Shown: piece by piece, positions 30,945 through 40,366 of the stretch
How the letters are laid out: each line of letters opens with the position of its first letter
How positions within the stretch are numbered: position 1 is the first letter of the stretch
Assembly (NCBI RefSeq): GCF_000215705.1
Contig: NC_015677.1
Location: 1,562,001 to 1,626,000 of the forward strand
Origin: Ramlibacter tataouinensis TTB310
GTDB lineage: Bacteria > Pseudomonadota > Gammaproteobacteria > Burkholderiales > Burkholderiaceae_C
Direction: 5' to 3'
Length of the DNA: 64,000 nucleotides
Made by a program: the position numbers and the translations under genes
Notes under the pieces: generated by a model
Database searches by the model: none
The model's input: the letters and a program-made list of their open reading frames with translations, nothing else
Told to the model about the DNA's origin: nothing

Positions 30945-31588
30945 GTCGCAGCCCCTTGCCGCGCGACCGGCGCAAGCATGCGCTCGACATAGCGGGCGAT
31001 CAGGTCGATCTCCAGGTTGACCCGGCTACCGGCGCGCAGGCCGCCCAGCGTGGTGTGCTCCACCGTATGCGGGATGAGGTTGATGCTGATCTCGCAGCCT
31101 TGCGGCGTGTCGGCCACGGCATTGACCGTGAGGCTCACGCCGTTGACGGTGATGGAGCCCTTGTAGGCCAGGTACCTGCCCAGGGCGGCCGGCGCCGCCA
31201 CGCGCAGCAGCCAGCTCTCGCCGACCTGCTCGAAATGCAGGACGGTGCCGATGCCGTCGACGTGGCCGGACACCAGGTGGCCGCCCAGGCGGTCCTGCGG
31301 CCGCAAGGCTTTTTCCAGGTTGACGGCCGTGCCGGCCTCGGCCAGGCCGGCGGTCTTGTCCAGCGACTCGGCCGAGATGTCGATGGTGAAGCGGCGCGGC
31401 TGGGAGGCCTGCTCCAGCGAGGTCACCGTCATGCAGGCGCCGTTGAGGGCGATGCTGTCACCGAGGCCCACGTCGTCGAGGTAGCCGGCCGGCGCCTCGA
31501 CGGTGAGGCGCTTGCCGTGCTGCGAGGAGCTACCCAGGTCGTGGACGGCGGCGATGCGCCCCACGCCGGTGATGATTCCGGTGAACAT
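30941..31588 (-). CDS. ribE: Riboflavin synthase alpha chain
   Basis: 215 residues with two similar lumazine-binding halves: N-terminal [13 protein letters not shown] followed by [10 protein letters not shown] and [13 protein letters not shown], and C-terminal [12 protein letters not shown] plus [13 protein letters not shown]. It dismutates 6,7-dimethyl-8-ribityllumazine to riboflavin. It is the second gene of the riboflavin series, 43 bases after ribD. A riboflavin-responsive RFN/FMN riboswitch was looked for here and upstream of ribD, and not seen. Confidence 0.97.
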
Positions 31589-31631
31589 CCCGGCATTTTC
31601 GCAGGGTTCGCGATGCCCCTCCGGGCAAACC

Positions 31632-32741
31632 CTAGAACGCGTCGCGGCCGGGGATGCGGGCCAGGATGCGCAGGTCGGGCCCCACGGCCTCGGTGGACGT
31701 GAACTGCAGCGGCACCGCCTTCGACAGCTCGCCCAGCGGCGCCAGGGCGGCCATGCCGCGGCCGGGCCCGAGCAGCTTGGGCGCCAGGTACACCAGGAAC
31801 TCGTCCACCAGCCCTTCGCGCACCAGCGAGCCGTTGAGCTTGTGGCCGGCTTCCACGTGCAGCTCGTTCACCTCCCGCCGCGCCAGGTCGCGCAGCATGG
31901 CGGGCAGGTCGACCTTGCCGCCGGGGCCGGGCAGCAGGATGACCGTGGCGCCCCGCGCCTCCAGGGCCGCCCGTTTCGCCGCGTCGGCAACCGCCGCATA
32001 CACCAGCAGCTTGCGGCCCGGCCGCAGCAGGCGCGCCGTCAGCGGCAGCTCCAGGCGGCTGTCCACCAGCACCGCATGGGGCTGGCGCGGCGCCTGCACC
32101 AGGCGCACGTCCAATTGGGGATCGTCTTCCAGCACGGTGCCGATGCCGGTGAGCACGGCGCAGGCGCGCGCTCGCCAGGCATGCCCGTCGGTGCGGGCCG
32201 CTTCCGAGGTGATCCACTGGCTGGCACCGTTGTCCAGCGCCGTGGTGCCGTCCAGGGAAGCCGCGACCTTCAGCCGCACCCAGGGCGTCTGGCGGACCAT
32301 GCGGCTGAAGAAGCCGATATTGAGCTCGCGCGATCCGGCCGCGCCCGCGCCGACCTCCACCTGGACACCGGCGGCGCGCAGCCGCTCGAAACCCCGGCCC
32401 GAGACCAGCGGGTTGGGGTCGGCGATGGAGGCGACCACCCGGGCGATGCCGGCCTGGATCAGGGCGTCGCAGCAGGGGCCGGTGCGGCCGTGGTGCGAGC
32501 AGGGCTCCAGCGTGACATAAGCCGTCGCGCCGCGCACGTCATGGCCCCGCGCCGCGGCGTCGCGCAGCGCCATGACCTCGGCATGCGGACCGCCGGCCTG
32601 CTGGGTGTGGCCCTGGCCCAGGATGCGGCCGGCCGGGGCGCACAGGATGCAGCCGACGCGGGGGTTGGGGTTGGACAGCCACAGGGCCTGCCGGGCGAGT
32701 TCCAGGGCTTGGAAGGCGAGAACCGGGCTGGCTGCAGTCAT
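31632..32741 (-). CDS. ribD: Bifunctional riboflavin deaminase/reductase
   Basis: 369 residues. The N-terminal pyrimidine deaminase domain (1-145) has the zinc ligands H-A-E (in GGPHAEVMAL) and P-C-x8-C (PCSHHGRTGPCC). The C-terminal reductase domain (about 150-369) begins at VRLKVAASLDG. It catalyses the second and third steps of riboflavin synthesis. The ATG at 32741 is taken; it is divergent from the minor pilin cluster with a 139-base gap that shows no riboswitch. Confidence 0.96.
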   Translation of the reverse strand: MTAASPVLAFQALELARQALWLSNPNPRVGCILCAPAGRILGQGHTQQAGGPHAEVMALRDAAARGHDVRGATAYVTLEPCSHHGRTGPCCDALIQAGIARVVASIADPNPLVSGRGFERLRAAGVQVEVGAGAAGSRELNIGFFSRMVRQTPWVRLKVAASLDGTTALDNGASQWITSEAARTDGHAWRARACAVLTGIGTVLEDDPQLDVRLVQAPRQPHAVLVDSRLELPLTARLLRPGRKLLVYAAVADAAKRAALEARGATVILLPGPGGKVDLPAMLRDLARREVNELHVEAGHKLNGSLVREGLVDEFLVYLAPKLLGPGRGMAALAPLGELSKAVPLQFTSTEAVGPDLRILARIPGRDAF

Positions 32742-32880
32742 GGCACCGCATTGTGAGTGATCGCTTCCGGGCCGGCCGAAACCGCTCATCCATTGCCGGC
32801 CGCCGCCCGTCCGAATGGGGTTCCCTTCGTCCGGCTGAGCTTCCTACACTGCGCGCCAAGGACACATCGAGGGACTCCAA

Positions 32881-33273
32881 TTGAACAAGCACCGTTCCCG
32901 CGGTTTCACGCTGATCGAGCTGATGATCACCGTGGCCATCGTCGCCATCCTGGCCGCGGTGGCTTATCCGTCGTACACGGACCACGTGAGAAAAGGGGCG
33001 CGCCGCGCGGCACAGGCCCAGATGCTGGACATCGCCAACCGCCAGCAGCAGTTCCTGATCTCGACCCGGTCCTATGTTCCTTATTCCGCCTTGACAGCCA
33101 GCGGTTATGCCCTGCCTGCGGATCTGGTGGGCAAGTACACCCCCACGGTCACGGTGGGGACGGGCACCGTGCCCTCGTACACGATCACTTTCCAGGCGAC
33201 CGGGGTCCAGGCCAAGGACGGTGACCTCGGCTACAGCAGCGACGGCGTGAAGACGCCGGCCGGGAAATGGTGA
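32881..33273 (+). CDS. pilE: Type IV pilin-like protein, PilE family
   Basis: 130 residues with a class III prepilin signal: short basic leader ending in G, then the conserved F-T-L-I-E-L helix (RGFTLIELMITVAIVAILAAVAYPSY). It should be cleaved after the Gly, with N-methyl-Phe at the new end. The starting TTG at 32881 is the only codon with an appropriate Shine-Dalgarno (GAGGGA). By size and position ahead of pilV-pilW-pilX-pilY1 it is a minor pilin rather than the main subunit. Confidence 0.9.
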   Translation: MNKHRSRGFTLIELMITVAIVAILAAVAYPSYTDHVRKGARRAAQAQMLDIANRQQQFLISTRSYVPYSALTASGYALPADLVGKYTPTVTVGTGTVPSYTITFQATGVQAKDGDLGYSSDGVKTPAGKW

Positions 33274-33839
33274 CCCATCGCGGTGCCTCCATGATCGAGG
33301 TGCTGGTCACCATGGTGATCATCGCCTTCGGCCTGCTGGGCATGGTGGGGCTGCAGGCCAGGCTGCAGTCCACGGAGATGGAGTCGTACCAGCGCACGCA
33401 GGCGCTGCTGCTGCTGGACGACCTGCGGGGCCGCATCGAGGCCAACCGGCTGGAGGTGGCCACGTATCCCGACCATGCGCCGGCAACCGCGTCCGTCGGC
33501 ACGAACATGACATGCCCGGCGGCAGGAGCTGCGGCGACACGCGCATTGAACGACGTGCGGGAATGGTGCCTGGCCCTGCAGGGCGCGGCCGAGTCCCTGG
33601 GGGGCAACAGCGTCGGCGCCATGATCGGCGGACGAGGCTGTGTCGAGGACCTGGGAGTGGGCCCCGCCGGCGACCTCAGGGTCCGCATCTCCGTGGCCTG
33701 GCAGGGCCTGACGCCGATTGCCGCACCGGTGGAGGCTTGCGGAGCGGGTCTCTATAACGGAACCGCCGGCACCCCGTGCCAGGGCGATCTTTGCCGCCGG
33801 GTGGTTTCAACGGTGGTCCGCATCGCCAACCTGAAATAG
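33267..33839 (+). CDS. pilV: Minor pilin PilV
   Basis: 190 residues. The leader MVTHRGAS is followed by the prepilin-type helix MIEVLVTMVIIAFGLLGMVGLQ (Ala-Ser cleavage region, Glu5 retained). The pattern of cysteines in the globular part (C in TCPAAG, EWCLAL, GCVEDL, EACGAG, PCQGDLC) suggests disulfides. The start ATG at 33267 overlaps the end of pilE. Type IV minor pilins PilV, PilW, PilX and PilE prime pilus assembly and are held by PilY1 at the tip. Confidence 0.88.
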   Translation: MVTHRGASMIEVLVTMVIIAFGLLGMVGLQARLQSTEMESYQRTQALLLLDDLRGRIEANRLEVATYPDHAPATASVGTNMTCPAAGAAATRALNDVREWCLALQGAAESLGGNSVGAMIGGRGCVEDLGVGPAGDLRVRISVAWQGLTPIAAPVEACGAGLYNGTAGTPCQGDLCRRVVSTVVRIANLK

Positions 33840-33843
33840 CACC

Positions 33844-34956
33844 ATGCGCACTGCAGCTGCACAACCCCTTTTCCAGAGCTCCCGCCATTGGGCGACGCCG
33901 GCGCCCAAGCGCCGATCCCAGCGCCTGCGGCGCTCACACGGCCTGACCCTGGTCGAACTGCTGGTTTCCATCACGCTGGGGCTGGTGATCCTCACCGCGC
34001 TGCTGGCGCTGTTCGGGAACGTCACCCGCAGCAACAACGAGATGGCCAAGACCAACCAGCTGATCGAGAACGGCCGCTTCGCGATGCAGCTGCTGCAGGA
34101 CGATGTTGCACACGCCGGCTTCTGGGGGCCGGTCAGGATGATCAACGCGACCGCGGTGCCCAACCCCTGCCTGGCTTATGCCAGCTGGCCGACCGACGCG
34201 GCTGAACTCGATGCGTACAAGAAGAACCTGCTTGCAATCCCGGTGCACGGCTACGCCGACGGGAGTGCCCTGTCTGCCTGCGGTCCGGGTCTGGCGAACG
34301 TGGTCGCGCAAAGCGACGTGCTGATCGTGCGCCACGCCAGCACCTGCGTCAAAGGACCTGGCTGCGACACTGCGGACACCGGCCCGCATATCCAGGTGTC
34401 AGGTTGCAGGACTGATGCGCCTCCAGAGCCGGCCCACGTGCTGGAAACGCCGGCCGAGATGGATGCACGGACACCTCGCATCCGCCTGAAGAACTGCGCC
34501 ACCGAGGCGGCACGCCGCAAGATGGTGATCAATGCCTACTACGTCGCGAACAGCGCCACTGGGATACCCACGCTGATGCGCGTCAGGATGGCCAACGGCA
34601 CTTTCCTGGCGGCTGAACCCCTGGTCGATGGCATCCAGGCCTTCAAGGTCGAATTCGGCGTCGACGACAAGGGCTCCAATGGCCTGCCCATCAGCTCGAC
34701 CAACCCGGGCGACGGCAATGCCGACACCTATGTCTCGTGCGCACCCTCCTGCGACCTGGCGGTGCTGGCCAACGTGGTGTCGGTCAAGCTGCATCTGCTG
34801 GTGCGCAACCTGGAACCCACGGCGGGCCACACGGATGACAAGGCCTACCAGGTCGGCCCGCTGGCCGTTGCCGCGGCCAACGACAACATCAAGCGGCATG
34901 TGTTTACCACCACGGTCCGCATGGTGAATCCTTCTTCGCGCCGGGAGATTCCATGA
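33844..34956 (+). CDS. pilW: Minor pilin PilW
   Basis: 370 residues, prepilin leader of about 37 residues and the helix GLTLVELLVSITLGLVILTALLALF (Glu5 present). This is the largest minor pilin, matching PilW by length and context. An 11-strand-like globular C-terminal portion contains several Cys (CGPGLAN, CVKGPGCD, SCAPSCD). Its stop overlaps the pilX start by four bases. Confidence 0.88.
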   Translation: MRTAAAQPLFQSSRHWATPAPKRRSQRLRRSHGLTLVELLVSITLGLVILTALLALFGNVTRSNNEMAKTNQLIENGRFAMQLLQDDVAHAGFWGPVRMINATAVPNPCLAYASWPTDAAELDAYKKNLLAIPVHGYADGSALSACGPGLANVVAQSDVLIVRHASTCVKGPGCDTADTGPHIQVSGCRTDAPPEPAHVLETPAEMDARTPRIRLKNCATEAARRKMVINAYYVANSATGIPTLMRVRMANGTFLAAEPLVDGIQAFKVEFGVDDKGSNGLPISSTNPGDGNADTYVSCAPSCDLAVLANVVSVKLHLLVRNLEPTAGHTDDKAYQVGPLAVAAANDNIKRHVFTTTVRMVNPSSRREIP

Positions 34957-35447
34957 ACAGCCGCAGGCATCCAGGACACAGGCAGCGTGGCGCCACCTTG
35001 GTGATGGGCATCGTCTTCCTCACTTTGCTGATGCTGTCGGTGACCATCGCGTTCCGCATGAGCAACAACAACCTCAAGGCGGTGGGCAACATGCAGTCGC
35101 AGGCCGAAGCGGAAGCCTCGGCGGAGCGGGCGGTGGAGCAGTTGATCAGCACGGACGGCATCTTCCTGGCGCCGGCGGCCACGAACGTGCCCCAGGACGA
35201 GTACGGGGTCACGGTGGCCATCGCCGCGCCGGAATGCACGCAGGGCGTCTTCGTCGAGGCGTACACCAGCTCTGATCCCAATGCCAACTACTACAGCCCG
35301 CAGCTGGCGCCGGGTTCGAACTCCGGCTACATGGAGACGCACTGGAACATCGCGGCAACTGCCTCCGGCGCCGGGTCCGGTGCGCGCGTGGTCGTCAACC
35401 AGGGGGTCCGGCTCATCATGCAGTCGGATCCCAACCCGTGCCCCTAA
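34953..35447 (+). CDS. pilX: Minor pilin assembly protein PilX
   Basis: 164 residues. A basic leader (MNSRRHPGHRQRGAT) and a hydrophobic helix (LVMGIVFLTLLMLSVTIAF) match PilX family proteins, which lack the canonical FTLIE and instead start with GATL. The helix continues amphipathically (NNNLKAVGNMQSQAEAEASAERAVEQL). Follows pilW with a four-base overlap and precedes pilY1. Confidence 0.85.
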   Translation: MNSRRHPGHRQRGATLVMGIVFLTLLMLSVTIAFRMSNNNLKAVGNMQSQAEAEASAERAVEQLISTDGIFLAPAATNVPQDEYGVTVAIAAPECTQGVFVEAYTSSDPNANYYSPQLAPGSNSGYMETHWNIAATASGAGSGARVVVNQGVRLIMQSDPNPCP

Positions 35448-35473
35448 ACCCCAAAAGGCAGGAAGACACACAC

Positions 35474-38400
35474 ATGAAACCCGCCAACTTTTGCAAGGTA
35501 TCGCCGCGTCCCCGGGCGTGGTTGATCGGTGCGCTCATTCTGCTGGGCGCGTCAGGCAGCCACGCCGAAGACATCGATCTTTTCCTCAAGAACCCGATGG
35601 CCGCCGCCACGCGGCCCAACCTGCTGCTGATCGTGGACAACGCGGCATCCAACAACAGCAGCATCACCCCGCTGCCCAACGGCTCGGGCAACAAGAAGCT
35701 CGACCTGATCAGGGATGTCATCAACATCCTGACGAATCCGCTGACCTCGCCTTACTTTCCGTCTTGTTCCGTGCCGGCAGATCCCGAAGCGGCGCGCACG
35801 CCTGAAGGATGCATGACCCGGGAGGAGGTCAATATCATGGTCAACAACATCAACATGGGGTTGATGCTGATGAACCCGTCCGGCAACACGCGCGGTGGCT
35901 ATGTGCGGTCGCACATCCGGCCGATGACCGCGGGATTGGGTAACAGGGCCAAGTTGTGGGATACCGTGAAGAACGGCATTCCAACCGCCAACAATGCCCC
36001 CTATGCCAAGACCATACACGAGGCGTACCTGTATTTCGCCGGCAAGCCGGCTTACGCCGGCTTCAGCTCCAGTGTCTACGACACGGAGGCGAAGGACGGA
36101 CCCAACTACCGAAGCCCGATCGGGGACGCCTGCCAGCCCGGCTACATCATCTACATTGGCAATGGCGGGCCCGACACTGCCGAGGATGGCGACGCCCGAA
36201 CGCTGCTGAGCGGTCTGGGCGGGGTGCTGAGCAGCGACCCTATCAAGTTCTCCCCCAGCAACTTTCAGTCCAACTGGCTCGATGAATACGCCCGCACGCT
36301 GAACCGGCTCGATCTGTCGGGCTTCACGGGCGAGCAGAAACTCACGACCTACACGATCGCCATCCAGAACCCGCTGGACAACAACTTCAACACCGCGCCA
36401 TCGACCAGCGCGCGGGCGCTGCTGCAGAGCGCTGCCCTGGCCGGCGGCGGCGAATACGCCCTTGGCCAGGACGGCCAGTCCGTGTTGAAGGCAGTGCTCG
36501 CCGCCCTGCGCAAGATGCAGCCGGTGAACTCCGTCTTCGCGGCGGTGACGCTGCCGGTGAGCGTGAACGTTCGGGGCACCTCCCTCAATCAGGTGTACAT
36601 GGGCCAGTTCCGTCCAGACGCCGACGCGCGGCCTTACTGGCCCGGCAACCTCAAGCAGTACCAGTTGGACCTGGACGCCAACAACAACCCCATCCTGGTG
36701 GACCGCAACAAGGCGCCCGTCGAAGACAAGACGAAGGGCTTTCTGTTGCCCACCATCACCAGCTTCTGGACCAAGGCTTCCAGTTATTGGGGGTTCACCG
36801 GCACGACTGCCAGCGATGCACCTGACGGCGCCATCGTGGAGAGAGGCGGCGCTGCGCAACGCATGCGCTCCGACTTCGCCACCTCGACACAGCGCGCCAA
36901 CCGAAAGCTGTATACCTGCAACGGCAGTTGCGTGAAAGGCGCGTCCCTGTCGACGGTCAATTTCGCCACATCCAATATCGACCTGGCCGGCCCGACGGCC
37001 TTGAACCTGGGCGTGGATCTCGTGGAACGCGACCCGCTGATCGAGTGGATGCGCGGGGCCGACAACCGCAGCGACGAGAACAAGAACTCGTCCTCCACCG
37101 ATGCCCGCGCCTATATCCACGGGGACCTGCTGCACTCACGGCCCGGCGTGGTGAACTACAACCGATCGCCCGGCGATCGCGACATCATGGTGTATTACGG
37201 CTCCAACGATGGCGTGTTCCGGGCACTCAAAGGCGGGCAGGACGCCACGGACGGCTACGAGAAATGGGGGTTTGTTTTCCCGGAGTTCTTCAAGAAGCTC
37301 AAGCGTCTGCGCGACAACGACGACATCATCGAGCCGGGCTATCCGAAACCGTACTTCGCCGACGGTGCCGTGTCGGTGTACCAGAACGACGTGAATGGGG
37401 ACGGCAAGCTGGTGGCGGCGGACGGGGACAAGGTCTACCTGCACGTCGGCATGCGCCGCGGCGGGCAGCTCATCTACGCTTTCGACGTGAGCGACCCGGA
37501 CGATCCCAAGTTCATGTGGAAGATCGACGAGGACACCCCTGGCCCGGACGGCATCACCAAGGTCTTTGCCAAAATGGGCCAGAGCTGGTCGAGCATCCGG
37601 ACCGCCACCATCGCCGCCTACAACGGACCGGTGGTGATGTTCGGCGGCGGGTACGACCCGGTGGCCGAGGATCCGCAACCGGCGACCTCTCCCAATACCA
37701 TGGGCCAGGGCATTTATGTCGTCGACGCGGCCACCGGCAGATTTCTCAAACACATCGCGCCTGCGGGAATGGGCGCGATTCCTGCCGACTTGACTTTGGT
37801 CGACCGTGACTTCGACGGCAGGACCGATCGCATCTATGCGCCGGACACCAAGGGCAACGTGTGGCGGATCGACATTTCCGATGCCAACATGGCGAACTGG
37901 AAGAGCTACAAGATCGCCACGCTCGGCGGCAGCGGTGCGGATGCCCGCAAGCTCCTGAACAAGGTCGACGTGGTGTTCGGGGACACCTTCGATGCGGTAC
38001 TGGTCGGCTCGGGTGACCGCGAGCACCCCTTCGAGACGAGCATCGTCGATCGCTTCTACATGCTCCAGGACCGCTTCGTCGGGCTCAACGGCGGGCTGTT
38101 CTGCGGAAGTACCACCAGTCCGGCCAGCTGCACGCATTCGGACCTGACCGATGTCACGTCCTACCAGGAGGGCAGCCTGCCGGCAGGGTCGCACGGCTGG
38201 TACCTGACCTTCCGGGCGGGCGAAAAGATGGTGAGCAGCCCGGTTACCGTGTTCGGGACGGTGATCTTCAGCACCAACAGGCCCACCCCTTCCACGGATG
38301 GAAGTACCTGCGGCAATCTCGGCGAAGCCCGGATGTACCAGATCAGTTTCCGGAATGGGAGCGCCGTCACGGATACGAACAAGGATGGCGTCATCAACGG

Positions 38401-38578
38401 GGACGACAGCTCCGAAGTGCTCGCCGGCGGCGGATTCCCGCCGTCCGCCGTCTATTCACCGGTCCTGATCGACGGAAAGCGGCAGGAGGTGGTCTGCGTC
38501 GGCCCGCGGTGCTTCAAACCGGGCGGCGCCGGCTTCGACACGCGCAGGCACCGCACGTACTGGTTCAAGCAGCAATGA
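35474..38578 (+). CDS. pilY1: Type IV pilus tip adhesin/assembly protein PilY1
   Basis: 1034 residues with a Sec signal peptide (cleaved near SHA-EDIDL, about residue 31). A VWA-like N-terminal half is followed by a C-terminal beta-propeller (about 540-930; blades such as NDVNGDGKLVAADGD and DVSDPDDPKFMWKID). The VWA site is degenerate: D-N-A-A-S in IVDNAASNNSS replaces DxSxS. Two Ca-binding loops are visible, at 639-650 (DVNGDGKLVAAD) and an EF-hand-like loop D967-T-N-K-D971-G-V-I-N-G-D-D978. The ATG at 35474 has GGAAGA upstream. It supports pilus extension and calcium-dependent retraction in homologues; the precise adhesive ligand is unknown. Confidence 0.9.
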   Translation: MKPANFCKVSPRPRAWLIGALILLGASGSHAEDIDLFLKNPMAAATRPNLLLIVDNAASNNSSITPLPNGSGNKKLDLIRDVINILTNPLTSPYFPSCSVPADPEAARTPEGCMTREEVNIMVNNINMGLMLMNPSGNTRGGYVRSHIRPMTAGLGNRAKLWDTVKNGIPTANNAPYAKTIHEAYLYFAGKPAYAGFSSSVYDTEAKDGPNYRSPIGDACQPGYIIYIGNGGPDTAEDGDARTLLSGLGGVLSSDPIKFSPSNFQSNWLDEYARTLNRLDLSGFTGEQKLTTYTIAIQNPLDNNFNTAPSTSARALLQSAALAGGGEYALGQDGQSVLKAVLAALRKMQPVNSVFAAVTLPVSVNVRGTSLNQVYMGQFRPDADARPYWPGNLKQYQLDLDANNNPILVDRNKAPVEDKTKGFLLPTITSFWTKASSYWGFTGTTASDAPDGAIVERGGAAQRMRSDFATSTQRANRKLYTCNGSCVKGASLSTVNFATSNIDLAGPTALNLGVDLVERDPLIEWMRGADNRSDENKNSSSTDARAYIHGDLLHSRPGVVNYNRSPGDRDIMVYYGSNDGVFRALKGGQDATDGYEKWGFVFPEFFKKLKRLRDNDDIIEPGYPKPYFADGAVSVYQNDVNGDGKLVAADGDKVYLHVGMRRGGQLIYAFDVSDPDDPKFMWKIDEDTPGPDGITKVFAKMGQSWSSIRTATIAAYNGPVVMFGGGYDPVAEDPQPATSPNTMGQGIYVVDAATGRFLKHIAPAGMGAIPADLTLVDRDFDGRTDRIYAPDTKGNVWRIDISDANMANWKSYKIATLGGSGADARKLLNKVDVVFGDTFDAVLVGSGDREHPFETSIVDRFYMLQDRFVGLNGGLFCGSTTSPASCTHSDLTDVTSYQEGSLPAGSHGWYLTFRAGEKMVSSPVTVFGTVIFSTNRPTPSTDGSTCGNLGEARMYQISFRNGSAVTDTNKDGVINGDDSSEVLAGGGFPPSAVYSPVLIDGKRQEVVCVGPRCFKPGGAGFDTRRHRTYWFKQQ

Positions 38579-39192
38579 GCACGTACTCCCTCTGTGACCT
38601 GGCCTGCGCCAGGACGACTGTCCGGCGTCGGTTGGAGCTGACACCCCGCAAGGCCATGGGTGGCTTCACCCTGATCGAACTGATGGTGACCATCGGCATC
38701 GCCGCGATCCTTGCCGGGGTGGCGGCACCGTCCCTGCGGGAGGTGATCGCCAACAACCGGCTCAAATCGCACAGCAGCGCATTGCAGACCAGCCTGATGC
38801 TGGCCCGGAGCGAGGCGATCAACCGCAAGGCGCGGGTGGTGGTGTGCAAGTCCGCCGATCAGGCGGCCTGCGCAAGTGCGGGAAACTGGCAGCAGGGCTG
38901 GATCGTGTTCATTGACGCGAATGACTCGGCCTCGGTGGATGCCGGCGAAACGGTAATCCAGAAGGTCGGCACTCTCAGCGGTTCCTTTATCCTTCAAGCT
39001 GGCGGAAACGTGACCGACTACGTCTCGTACACCAGCACAGGGGCCGCCAAGCTGAAGGCTTCGGACAGCTTCCAGACCGGATCGTTCAACCTGTGCCAGA
39101 CCGCGGGCGGCAATGCCCGCCAGATCGAGCTCTTCGCCACCGGGCGCTTGAGCTTCGGCAAGCAGTCGGTGTCCACCTGCACCGCGTCGTAA
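38575..39192 (+). CDS. GspH/FimT family pseudopilin
   Basis: 205 residues with a prepilin peptidase site MGGFTLIELMVTIGIAAILAGVA (helix from about residue 31; long basic leader). The C-terminal fold follows the GspH/FimT pattern with paired Cys (VVVCKSADQAAC) and a closing GRLSFGKQ strand. Overlaps the end of pilY1 by four bases and so is the sixth gene of the pilin series. Likely FimU/FimT-type minor pilin. Confidence 0.87.
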   Translation: MSTYSLCDLACARTTVRRRLELTPRKAMGGFTLIELMVTIGIAAILAGVAAPSLREVIANNRLKSHSSALQTSLMLARSEAINRKARVVVCKSADQAACASAGNWQQGWIVFIDANDSASVDAGETVIQKVGTLSGSFILQAGGNVTDYVSYTSTGAAKLKASDSFQTGSFNLCQTAGGNARQIELFATGRLSFGKQSVSTCTAS

Positions 39193-39292
39193 GCAGGCGA
39201 AAACGCGCTTGTTCTTTTTTCACAGGCGGGAGCCAGGCCTTCTCCCCTCAATGGTGGATGTCCCAGCGTTGATGCCCGATTAATTTCAGGCG

Positions 39293-39901
39293 GTGGTCCC
39301 ACCGCCTGTCCTTTCGTCCGATCGACGCATCGCCGCCCGCAGGGCGCGGAAACCGTGCCCTCGGTGCTCAGGCGGCATGACCCTGGTGGAGATGCTGACG
39401 ACGCTGACCGTCGCTGCGGTCACGGTGGCGGTTGCCATTCCTTCCTTTCGCAGTGTGGCCGACGCGAGAAAGCTCGACGGCGCAGCGATGGCCATGTTCT
39501 CCACCCTGAGCTTGGCTCGAAGCGAAGCCATCAAGCGCAACGCTCCCGTCGTGCTGTGCAAATCCGCCGACGGCATGGTCTGTGCGGGCAGTGGAGGCTG
39601 GGAACAAGGCTGGATCACTTTCCACGACGGCAACAACAATGCGCTCGTGGACCATGGCGAAACGGTCATCCAGAAGGCGCACGCCGTCGGCTCCGGCATC
39701 CGTTTCAGCGGCAACCTGCAAGTCGCCCGGTACATTTCCTTCTCTGCCTTGGGTGCGCCCCGGACTGTCAGCGGTGCTTTTCAGGCTGGCACCCTCACGG
39801 CTTGCCAGCGCAGGGACGGCGCTGCAAACGCGAAGCAGGTGATCCTGAGCGCTACCGGGCGGGCCCGCCTGAGCAAAGCGGGGATCAGCGAGTGCCAGTG
39901 A
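39293..39901 (+). CDS. Second GspH/FimT family pseudopilin
   Basis: 202 residues, start GTG 39293. The prepilin site is GGMTLVEMLTTLTVAAVTVAVAIP; the mature part closely parallels the preceding gene (VVLCKSADGMVCAGSGGWEQGWITF against VVVCKSADQAACASAGNWQQGWIVF, and GRARLSKAG at the end), so the two are paralogues that arose by tandem duplication. A 100-base gap separates them. It ends five bases before the convergent nrdR stop. Confidence 0.85.
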   Translation: MVPPPVLSSDRRIAARRARKPCPRCSGGMTLVEMLTTLTVAAVTVAVAIPSFRSVADARKLDGAAMAMFSTLSLARSEAIKRNAPVVLCKSADGMVCAGSGGWEQGWITFHDGNNNALVDHGETVIQKAHAVGSGIRFSGNLQVARYISFSALGAPRTVSGAFQAGTLTACQRRDGAANAKQVILSATGRARLSKAGISECQ

Positions 39902-39905
39902 CCGC

Positions 39906-40355
39906 CTAGCGCCTCACCTCGTCCACCAGCGTCTTGAACTCGTCGATGTCCTCGAAGCTGCGGTACACGCTGGCAAAGCGCACGTAGGCCACCTTGTCCA
40001 GCTTCTTGAGCTCGCGCATCACCAGCTCGCCGATGCGCGAGCTGGCGACCTCGCGCAGGCCCAGCGTCAGCAGCTTCTCCTCGATGCGCTCCACCGCGCC
40101 ATCGATCTGCTCGGTGCTCACCGGCCGCTTGCGCAGTGCCAGGTTCAGGGAGGCGCGCAGCTTGCCGCCGTCGTAGTCGATGCGCCGGCCGTCCTTCTTG
40201 ACCACGGCCGGGAAGCTGACGTCCGGCCGCTCGTAGGTGGTGAAGCGCTTCTCGCAGGCCGCGCACTGGCGCCGCCGCCGGATGAAGTCGCCGTCCTCGG
40301 CCATGCGCGTTTCCACCACCTGGGTGTCGCCCTTGCCGCAGAACGGACACTTCAT
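39906..40355 (-). CDS. nrdR: Transcriptional repressor NrdR
   Basis: 149 residues. A zinc ribbon (CPFCGKGDT ... CAACEKRF, cysteines at 3, 6, 31 and 34) is followed by an ATP-cone domain ([25 protein letters not shown]). It represses ribonucleotide reductase genes in response to ATP/dATP. Located 11 bases after glyA stop, as in many Burkholderiales; the pair is probably one transcript governed by the glyA riboswitch. Confidence 0.97.
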   Translation of the reverse strand: MKCPFCGKGDTQVVETRMAEDGDFIRRRRQCAACEKRFTTYERPDVSFPAVVKKDGRRIDYDGGKLRASLNLALRKRPVSTEQIDGAVERIEEKLLTLGLREVASSRIGELVMRELKKLDKVAYVRFASVYRSFEDIDEFKTLVDEVRR

Positions 40356-40366
40356 TGTGCGGGCCC

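Noticed and set aside
32742..32880. FMN (RFN) riboswitch upstream of ribD
   Set aside because: None of the conserved RFN helices or sequence blocks is present in the 139 bases between ribD and pilE.
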